Source: DASVXQ01 sp046727955 (GTDB taxonomy: Bacteria > Actinomycetota > CALGFH01). From it: 5,528 bases of DNA. The notes below the pieces were generated by a model. It had not been told where the DNA came from, did no database searches, and saw only the letters and a program-made list of their open reading frames with translations. The stretch spans positions 1 to 5,528 of the forward strand of contig JBKPDO010000374.1 of the NCBI GenBank assembly GCA_046727955.1. Direction: 5' to 3'. The translations under genes were made by a program, and so were the position numbers. Positions 1-4,046 of this stretch are shown one piece after another. Position 1 is the first letter of the stretch. Every line of letters begins with the position of its first letter.

Positions 1-33
1 GGGGAGCGCGCGCCCCCACGGCGCGCGCTTCCC
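1..33 (+). terminator. Very strong GC-rich hairpin at the window edge, probable terminator of an upstream gene
   Basis: Bases 1-13 (GGGGAGCGCGCGC) pair with 21-33 (GCGCGCGCTTCCC) to give a 13-bp stem with one G-U pair and a 7-nt loop (CCCCACG). No coding frame is convincing here. A hairpin this stable upstream of the first gene most likely ends transcription of a gene to the left, which is outside the window. No T-run follows it, as is common for actinobacterial hairpin terminators. The assignment is inference from structure alone. Confidence 0.45.
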
Positions 34-53
34 GCGCGGGGGCAGGTCTACCC

Positions 54-88
54 TGGGGGGGGGAGCGCGCCCCCCCCACGGCCCCCCA
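54..88 (+). repeat. Second, degenerate copy of the GC-rich hairpin unit
   Basis: The stretch 60-82 repeats the opening of the window (1-22), matching GGGGAGCGCG...CCCCCACGGC with about one indel and one substitution, 59 bp downstream. It carries a run of nine G (55-63) and a run of eight C (70-77). TGGGGGG (54-60) can pair with CCCCCCA (82-88), so this copy may also fold. It could be a tandem terminator or an intergenic repeat. Homopolymer runs this long are prone to length errors in sequencing. Confidence 0.4.
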
Positions 89-139
89 AGAGCGCCTGTG
101 CCGGACTCGCCTCAGTGCCGTCGTGCAGAGCGCCTGTGC
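89..139 (+). repeat. 13-bp direct repeat AGAGCGCCTGTGC in the leader
   Basis: AGAGCGCCTGTGC occurs at 89-101 and 127-139, 38 bp apart. A second short direct repeat, GACTCGCCTCA, occurs at 104-114 and 189-199; its second copy runs into the start codon at 199. The pattern suggests a local duplication upstream of the membrane gene, or paired binding sites. Chance matches of this length within about 200 bp are unlikely, but the GC bias makes them less surprising. Confidence 0.4.
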
Positions 140-186
140 ATGGCCATCTTGCTTACTACCGGGCTCCGACCGCTCGACAGGAAGGT

Positions 187-192
187 TAGACT
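187..192 (+). promoter_or_regulatory. Candidate -10 box (TAGACT) for a leaderless transcript
   Basis: TAGACT fits the actinobacterial -10 pattern TANNNT. Six bases separate it from the ATG at 199, so transcription would be expected to begin at or next to the A of the start codon. No good -35 hexamer is seen 16-18 bp upstream. The only purine-rich stretch (AGGAAGG, 179-185) lies 13 nt before the ATG, rather far for a ribosome-binding site. Leaderless mRNAs are common in Actinobacteria. Confidence 0.35.
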
Positions 193-198
193 CGCCTC

Positions 199-492
199 AT
201 GCGACGGCCACCCGGTTACCGCCGCGGCGCCCGCCCGATCTACCCGGGGGTGCTTCCCTTCCTGCTGGGCGGGCTGCTCGGCTTCTTCGCCTACCAGTTG
301 GGCTATCGGCTGCCGTGGCACGCGCCGGTCTATGTGAAGCTGCTGCTCGAAGCCGGGGTCGTCTGGTTTGTGTGGAAGGCGTGGAAGGCCTTCCGGGGCG
401 CCATGAAGAACCAGCTCCGCCTGTTCAGCGCGCAGGGGATGCTCGCCTACGCGGTGGCGCTGCAGGCGTTCATCCTGCTTCTGCGGGGTTGA
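199..492 (+). CDS. Small hypothetical membrane protein (97 aa)
   Basis: I do not recognise a family. The protein opens with a basic, Arg/Pro-rich tail (about residues 1-16). Three hydrophobic stretches follow: about 17-37 (PGVLPFLLGGLLGFFAYQLGY), 44-63 (contains LLLEAGVVWFVW) and 79-95 (GMLAYAVALQAFILLL). A basic loop (KAWKAFRGAMKNQLR) sits between the second and third. This suggests a cytoplasmic N-terminus and two or three membrane spans. Third codon positions are strongly GC-biased, as expected of a real gene here. The ATG is chosen because the basic N-terminus and the candidate -10 box at 187-192 fit it. The 3' end overlaps the convergent RbpA-like gene by 23 bp. Function is unknown. Confidence 0.72.
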   Translation: MRRPPGYRRGARPIYPGVLPFLLGGLLGFFAYQLGYRLPWHAPVYVKLLLEAGVVWFVWKAWKAFRGAMKNQLRLFSAQGMLAYAVALQAFILLLRG

Positions 493-694
493 CGTCCTCG
501 GTGACGACCCTGGTGGCCGGCTGGCCACAACGGCAGTCCCACACGTCGGGGACCTCGGCGTCGGCCGCGAACGGCACGGAGACCAGGTGCTCGCGCGTGC
601 AGAGGTAGGTGATCACCTTTCGAGGGGCGTAGGCACTGGATGGCGCCCGCAACCGGTCGAACTCCGCCGGAAGGCGGTAGCGACCTTCTTCCAT
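470..694 (-). CDS. RbpA-like RNA polymerase-binding protein, short form lacking the sigma-interaction domain (74 aa)
   Basis: RbpA binds actinobacterial RNA polymerase and the housekeeping sigma factor and stabilises the open complex. The middle of this protein matches the RbpA core domain: after APRKVITYLC come a conserved-looking H36, VPFAADAEVP (40-49) and W52-D-C-R-C-G. Putative zinc ligands are C32, H36, C54 and C56. The C-x3-H and H-to-C spacings match Streptomyces RbpA, but the last pair is C-x-C rather than C-x2-C. The protein ends about 15 residues after the knuckle, so it lacks the basic linker and C-terminal helix that contact sigma in full-length RbpA (about 110-125 aa). The start at 694 is supported by AGGAAG 7 nt upstream. 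It is convergent with the membrane gene and divergent from the aldolase. It may be a paralogue beside a full-length rbpA elsewhere. The gene is confident; whether it binds polymerase is inferred. Confidence 0.78.
   Translation of the reverse strand: MEEGRYRLPAEFDRLRAPSSAYAPRKVITYLCTREHLVSVPFAADAEVPDVWDCRCGQPATRVVTEDVNPAEAG
513..528 (+). terminator. Possible terminator hairpin for the membrane-protein gene
   Basis: GTGGCC (513-518) and GGCCAC (523-528) form a 6-bp GC-rich stem with a GGCT loop, 20 nt after the membrane gene's stop codon. No T-run follows. The hairpin lies inside the RbpA-like coding sequence on the other strand, where it covers the zinc-knuckle region, so it may simply reflect coding constraint. 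Confidence 0.25.
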
Positions 695-701
695 GGTCCT
701 G

Positions 702-707
702 CTTCCT
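702..707 (-). promoter_or_regulatory. Ribosome-binding site of the RbpA-like gene
   Basis: On the minus strand this reads AGGAAG, 7 nt before the ATG at 694. It fixes the start of the 74-residue protein and argues against a longer reading of the frame, which stays open upstream to 976, into the opposite-strand aldolase gene. Confidence 0.6.
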
Positions 708-725
708 GGTCGGGTCTTTGTGTTC

Positions 726-731
726 AGTATG
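726..731 (-). promoter_or_regulatory. Candidate -10 box (CATACT) for the RbpA-like gene
   Basis: The minus strand reads CATACT, which matches four of six bases of the consensus TATAAT. It would place the transcription start near 719, giving a 5' leader of about 25 nt that contains the ribosome-binding site. No convincing -35 element is seen, so the call is weak. Confidence 0.28.
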
Positions 732-745
732 GCGTATCGCACCCA

Positions 746-751
746 TACCTT
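746..751 (+). promoter_or_regulatory. Candidate -10 box (TACCTT) for the aldolase operon
   Basis: TACCTT fits TANNNT. A partial -35 (TTCAGT, 723-728) sits 17 bp upstream. Transcription would start near 758, leaving a 5' leader of about 70 nt that contains the hairpin at 780-807. The element overlaps the likely -35 zone of the divergent promoter, so the two directions may compete. Confidence 0.27.
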
Positions 752-779
752 GCCGGTCGCTGGGGCGTGTCGGGACAAT

Positions 780-807
780 GGTTGCCCGGGCTCGCCCGGG
801 AGCAACC
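780..807 (+). promoter_or_regulatory. 11-bp hairpin or inverted repeat in the aldolase leader
   Basis: GGTTGC (780-785) pairs with GCAACC (802-807), and CCGGG (786-790) with CCCGG (795-799). This gives an 11-bp stem interrupted only by a GA bulge (800-801), closed by a CTCG loop. It ends 10 nt before the Shine-Dalgarno. It could be an RNA element controlling stability, attenuation or ribosome access, or a dyad operator for a DNA-binding regulator. It matches no riboswitch class that I recognise. The structure is seen directly; the role is inferred. Confidence 0.5.
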
Positions 808-817
808 CGCGGTTTAC

Positions 818-823
818 AGGAGG
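818..823 (+). promoter_or_regulatory. Near-perfect Shine-Dalgarno of the aldolase gene
   Basis: AGGAGG, extended to AGGAGGT, lies 6 nt before the ATG at 830. It is the strongest ribosome-binding site in the window and suggests high expression, as expected for a glycolytic enzyme. It fixes the aldolase start. Confidence 0.85.
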
Positions 824-829
824 TAGCTC

Positions 830-1732
830 ATGGCAAATGGACCGATCTCCCGTACTCCCATCAACGAGCTCGGACTGGATACCGGCAAGAAGGCGCGCCT
901 GCACCGCATTCTGTACCAGTTCGGGCTGAAGAACGGCACGGCCATGTTCCTGCCCTACGACCAGGGGCTGGAGCACGGTCCCCGGGACTTCGTCGACAAC
1001 CCGGCCTCGAGCGATCCCAAGTACATCATCAAGCTGGCCATCGAGGGCGGCTTCAACGGGGTCGCGATCCAGGTGGGCAACGCCGAGAAGTTCTTTTGGG
1101 ACTACGCCGGTGAGGTGCCGCTGGTCCTCAAGCTCAACGGCAAGACCGAGATCCCGCCGGCCACGGCGCCGCGGTCACCGCTGAACGCCAGCGTCGCCGA
1201 CGCCGTGCGGCTGGGCGCCGACGCGGTCGGCTACACCCTCTACGTCGGCAGCGAGCAGCAGGAGGCCGACTTCGAGGCGCTCGCCACGGTGCGCCAGGAG
1301 GCCAAGCGCTTTGGGCTGCCGCTGATCGTCTGGTCGTACCCGCGCGGCAGCGCGGTCGAGGCCAAGGGTGGTCGCGACTCCCTCTACCAGGTCGCCTACG
1401 CCTCCCGCACGGCCGCGGAGCTAGGCGCGGACATCGTAAAGCTGAACTTCCCCAAACCGAGCCTCACCGAAGGGGTCCCCAAGGCCTACGCCCAGGTGGT
1501 CACCGAGCAGGAGGCGGTCAACCAGGTGGTGCACGCCGCCGTACGCACCCCGGTCCTGCTGAGCGGCGGCGAGCGGGGCGGCGACGAGGAGGTCCTCGAC
1601 AAGGCCCACATGACAATGGAGGCGGGCGCCCTCGGAGTGATCTTCGGCCGCAACGTCTGGCAACGCGAACACGACGAATCGCTACGTTTCGTCGGGCGGC
1701 TGCGGGAACTGCTTGAGAAGTACCCGTCATAG
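830..1732 (+). CDS. Class I fructose-bisphosphate aldolase, DhnA/FbaB family (300 aa)
   Basis: The enzyme interconverts fructose 1,6-bisphosphate with glyceraldehyde 3-phosphate and dihydroxyacetone phosphate through a Schiff-base lysine, in the cytoplasm. It is a (beta/alpha)8 barrel of the DeoC/FbaB (DhnA) family found in archaea and many bacteria. Visible landmarks are YDQGLEHGP (43-51), the YPRG strand (170-173), GADIVKLNFP (199-208) with K204 the probable Schiff-base lysine, and the C-terminal phosphate-binding loops SGGERGG (245-251) and FGRNVWQ (272-278). The length lies between the archaeal enzymes (about 260) and E. coli FbaB (350). The start is fixed by AGGAGG 6 nt upstream. The gene leads a co-oriented run with the EamA transporter, purA and purD. 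Relatives in this superfamily act on other sugar phosphates or in an aromatic amino acid route, so substrate is less certain than fold. Confidence 0.9.
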   Translation: MANGPISRTPINELGLDTGKKARLHRILYQFGLKNGTAMFLPYDQGLEHGPRDFVDNPASSDPKYIIKLAIEGGFNGVAIQVGNAEKFFWDYAGEVPLVLKLNGKTEIPPATAPRSPLNASVADAVRLGADAVGYTLYVGSEQQEADFEALATVRQEAKRFGLPLIVWSYPRGSAVEAKGGRDSLYQVAYASRTAAELGADIVKLNFPKPSLTEGVPKAYAQVVTEQEAVNQVVHAAVRTPVLLSGGERGGDEEVLDKAHMTMEAGALGVIFGRNVWQREHDESLRFVGRLRELLEKYPS

Positions 1733-1736
1733 GCCG

Positions 1737-2705
1737 ATGAGACCACGGGGCCACGCCGTCGCGGCGGGCGGTGTGGCCCCACCTACTTCCCTGCTGGCGC
1801 TCGGCCTTGTGGCCGGCTGTGTCGCCATCTCGTTCTCCCCCATCCTGGTGCGGGTGGCGCACGTGCCAGCGCTCGCGCTGGCGTTCTGGCGCTGCTTCGC
1901 CGGCGCACTGGTGCTTGCTCCGTTCGCGCTGCAAGGCGCACGGGGCCGTGCCCGGCCGAGCTGGCGCGAGGCCGGCCTGCTCGCTGTCTCGGGCGCCTGC
2001 CTGGCGCTGCACTTCGCGCTGTGGAACGCCTCGCTGGCGCTGACCACGGTCGCCTCCTCGACCGTGCTGGTCGGCTGCTCGCCGCTGTTCGTAGGGGTGG
2101 CGGCGGGGCCCCTGCTGGGGGAGCCGCCGTCGCGCCAGGGCTGGGCCGGCATCGGCCTGACCGTCGCCGGCGCGGGGCTGATCGCCCTCGGCGACGCCGG
2201 TGCCGTGAGCCTCGGCTCGCGCGCCCTGCTCGGCGACGCGATGGCCTTCGGCGGAGCGGCCGCCATCGCCGCCTACTTCCTGATCGGCCGGTCGGTGCGC
2301 CGGCGCCTGCCGGCGACCACCTACGCCGCCTCGGTATACGGGGTCGCCGCCGTGGTGCTGCTGCCAGCCTGCCTGCTGACCGGGGCGCGGCTGGCCAGCT
2401 ACCCGGCCAGGTCGTGGCTCGCGATCGGCGGGGTGGTGGCCGGTCCGCAACTACTCGGCCACACCGTCTTCAACGCGCTGCTGGCCACCCTGACCGCTGA
2501 CGTGGTGGCGGTGGTCACCCTGACCGAGCCGGTCGGCGCCACCCTGCTCGCCTGGGTCCTGTTCCAGGAGCTGCCCACCGACTGGTTCTGGCCCGGCGCA
2601 GCCCTGGTCCTGGTGGGGGTCTGGCTCGCCGGCCGGGCTGGCCGCCCTGGCCGCCCTGGCCGCCCTGGCCGGCTGGGACGGCCGGCGGCCGCCGAGGCGG
2701 ATTAA
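1737..2705 (+). CDS. EamA/DMT-superfamily membrane transporter (322 aa)
   Basis: Proteins of this drug/metabolite transporter superfamily have ten helices in two repeated halves and usually export amino acids, nucleosides or other small metabolites. About ten hydrophobic segments are visible, beginning near 18-40, 44-65, 79-103, 106-127, 136-152 and 163-184, with four more to residue 299. The second half has the typical TLTEPVGATLLAWVLFQE (261-278), with an echo in the first half (STVLVGCSPLFVG...LLGE). The ATG at 1737 is 4 nt past the aldolase stop and has no strong Shine-Dalgarno, so translation is probably coupled. A TTG at 1713, overlapping the aldolase, and a GTG at 1773 are alternatives. 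The C-terminus carries an unusual Gly-Arg-Pro repeat tail (302-316). Substrate is unknown. Confidence 0.88.
   Translation: MRPRGHAVAAGGVAPPTSLLALGLVAGCVAISFSPILVRVAHVPALALAFWRCFAGALVLAPFALQGARGRARPSWREAGLLAVSGACLALHFALWNASLALTTVASSTVLVGCSPLFVGVAAGPLLGEPPSRQGWAGIGLTVAGAGLIALGDAGAVSLGSRALLGDAMAFGGAAAIAAYFLIGRSVRRRLPATTYAASVYGVAAVVLLPACLLTGARLASYPARSWLAIGGVVAGPQLLGHTVFNALLATLTADVVAVVTLTEPVGATLLAWVLFQELPTDWFWPGAALVLVGVWLAGRAGRPGRPGRPGRLGRPAAAEAD
2638..2671 (+). repeat. In-frame 9-bp tandem repeat encoding the GRP tail of the transporter
   Basis: The unit CTGGCCGCC is repeated three times exactly (2638-2664), followed by a partial fourth copy. Read in the transporter's frame it gives Gly-Arg-Pro repeats after the last membrane span. 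Because the unit is a multiple of three, copy number can change by slippage without breaking the frame. The number of copies probably varies between strains. Confidence 0.75.
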
Positions 2706-2708
2706 ACT
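2703..2708 (+). promoter_or_regulatory. Candidate -10 box (TAAACT) for purA-purD
   Basis: TAAACT matches TANNNT and overlaps the transporter's TAA stop codon. It would start transcription near 2715, 34 nt before purA. No -35 is evident at the right spacing (GGGACG at 2675-2680 is 22 bp away). If real, purA-purD would have their own promoter in addition to readthrough from the aldolase operon. Confidence 0.27.
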
Positions 2709-2728
2709 GTCGCCGAGCCTCCCCACAC

Positions 2729-2748
2729 CGAGCGAAAGCGAGCGAAGC
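2729..2748 (+). repeat. Two 10-bp direct repeats in place of a purA ribosome-binding site
   Basis: CGAGCGAAAG (2729-2738) is followed immediately by CGAGCGAAGC (2739-2748), which abuts the purA ATG. The repeat sits where a Shine-Dalgarno would be expected, and no AGGAGG-like sequence is present. Initiation at purA may therefore depend on an unstructured purine-rich leader. The repeat could also be a protein-binding site. Confidence 0.45.
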
Positions 2749-4044
2749 ATGCCGGGAACGATCCTCGTCGGCACCCAATGGGGCGATGAGGGCAAGGGCA
2801 AGGCCACGGACCTGCTCGCAGACAAGATGGACATCGTCGTCCGCTCCCAGGGCGGCAACAACGCTGGCCACACCGTGATGGTGGCGGGGCGCACGTTCAA
2901 GATGAACCTGGTGCCGAGCGGCATCCTGTACCCGCACATCACCACGGTGATCGGCGACGGGGTGGTGGTCGACCCAGGGGTCCTGCTGGCCGAGCTGGCC
3001 GCCTTGGAGGCGCAGGGCGTCTCCACCGCGCGGCTCAAGCTCTCGGCCAATGCGCACCTGATCATGCCGTGGCACAAGGAGCGCGACAAGCTGTCCGAGC
3101 GCTACCTGGGCCGCAACCGCATCGGCACCACCGGTCGCGGCATCGGACCGGCCTACGGCGACAAGGTCGCCAGGCTCGGCATCCGCGTGCAGGACCTGCT
3201 GGATCCCAAGATCCTGCTGCAGAAGGTCGAAGTCGTCCTGCGGGAACGCAACCCGCTCCTCGCGAAAGTCTACAACCGGCTGCCGTTCGACGCAGAGGCG
3301 GTGGTCGAGGAGTACATGACCTACGCTGAGGCGCTGCGCCCGCGCATCAGCGACACTTCCCTGTTCCTGTGGAAAGCCCTGCTCGAGGGCAGGCAGGTGC
3401 TGTTCGAGGGCGCGCAGGCGACCATGCTGGACGTGGACCACGGCACCTACCCGTTCGTCACCTCGTCCTCGCCAGTGGTGGGCGGGGTGCTAGCCGGGAC
3501 CGGCATCGGACTGCGCGAGATCGAGCGGGTGATCGGCATCGCCAAGGCCTACACCACCAGGGTGGGCTCCGGACCGCTCCCGACCGAGCTCGACGGCCCG
3601 GAGGCGGAGGTGCTGCGCAGGGAGGGCGCCGAGGTCGGCACCATGACTGGCCGGCCGCGCCGTTGCGGCTGGCTCGACACGGTGGTGCTGCGCTACGCGG
3701 CCCGCGTCAACGGCCTCACCGACCTGTTCCTCAGCAAGCTCGACGTGCTCTCCAGCTTCGACCGCATCCCGGTGGCGACCGCCTACCGCATCGACGGCGA
3801 GGTCACCGAGGACTGGCCCATGACCCAGACCGAGGTGCACCACGCCGAGCCGGTGTACGAGTGGCTCGACGGCTGGCGCGAGGACATCACCGGCGCGACC
3901 CGCTACTCGGACCTGCCGCGCACGGCGCGCTCCTACGTGGAGATGATCGAGAAGCTGAGCGGCGTGCCCGTGACCGCGGTGTTCGTCGGCCCCGGCCGGG
4001 AGCAGACGCTGCTTCGCGAACCCGCTGAGGGGGGAAAGGGCTAA
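2749..4044 (+). CDS. purA: Adenylosuccinate synthetase PurA (431 aa)
   Basis: PurA joins aspartate to IMP using GTP, giving adenylosuccinate, the first committed step to AMP; it acts in the cytoplasm as a dimer. The full-length pattern is intact: WGDEGKGK (11-18) with catalytic D13, QGGNNAGHT (34-42) with catalytic H41, IGTTGRGIGPAYGDK (125-139), FEGAQATMLDVDHGTYPFVTS (219-239), VGTMTGRPRRCGW (296-308), the guanine-recognition KLD (330-332) and VGPGREQT (413-420). Length is normal for bacterial PurA (about 430). The ATG is chosen because residues 2-11 are the conserved first strand, even though the ribosome-binding site is weak. It lies 43 nt after the transporter gene and 2 nt before purD, so it is co-transcribed with purD. 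Confidence 0.97.
   Translation: MPGTILVGTQWGDEGKGKATDLLADKMDIVVRSQGGNNAGHTVMVAGRTFKMNLVPSGILYPHITTVIGDGVVVDPGVLLAELAALEAQGVSTARLKLSANAHLIMPWHKERDKLSERYLGRNRIGTTGRGIGPAYGDKVARLGIRVQDLLDPKILLQKVEVVLRERNPLLAKVYNRLPFDAEAVVEEYMTYAEALRPRISDTSLFLWKALLEGRQVLFEGAQATMLDVDHGTYPFVTSSSPVVGGVLAGTGIGLREIERVIGIAKAYTTRVGSGPLPTELDGPEAEVLRREGAEVGTMTGRPRRCGWLDTVVLRYAARVNGLTDLFLSKLDVLSSFDRIPVATAYRIDGEVTEDWPMTQTEVHHAEPVYEWLDGWREDITGATRYSDLPRTARSYVEMIEKLSGVPVTAVFVGPGREQTLLREPAEGGKG
4028..4040 (+). promoter_or_regulatory. Ribosome-binding site of purD inside the purA end
   Basis: AGGGGGGAAAGGG ends 6 nt before the purD ATG at 4047. It lies within the last codons of purA, encoding its Glu-Gly-Gly-Lys-Gly tail. This suggests translational coupling of the two genes. 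Confidence 0.6.
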
Positions 4045-4046
4045 CC

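Noticed and set aside
115..189. 24-codon GTG mini-ORF upstream of the membrane gene, a possible leader peptide
   Set aside because: It has no ribosome-binding site and no run of regulatory codons. If the promoter at 187-192 is right, it is not transcribed with the gene.
123..608. 161-residue plus-strand frame over the membrane and RbpA-like genes
   Set aside because: It is Arg/Ala/Gly-rich, has no ribosome-binding site and overlaps two better-supported genes.
695..829. Possible riboswitch before the aldolase gene
   Set aside because: The leader is short and contains a single hairpin. No conserved core of a known riboswitch class could be recognised.
695..976. Upstream extension of the RbpA-like frame to 976
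   Set aside because: The extra 94 residues run antisense into the aldolase and do not resemble RbpA. The ATG at 694 has a well-placed AGGAAG.
1518..2450. 310-residue open frame on the minus strand opposite the aldolase end and transporter
   Set aside because: Arg/Gly/Pro-rich translation without motifs. It fully overlaps two well-supported genes and is an expected by-product of GC bias.
2515..3441. 308-residue open frame on the minus strand opposite purA
   Set aside because: It is antisense to a canonical purA, with low-complexity composition and no recognisable domain.
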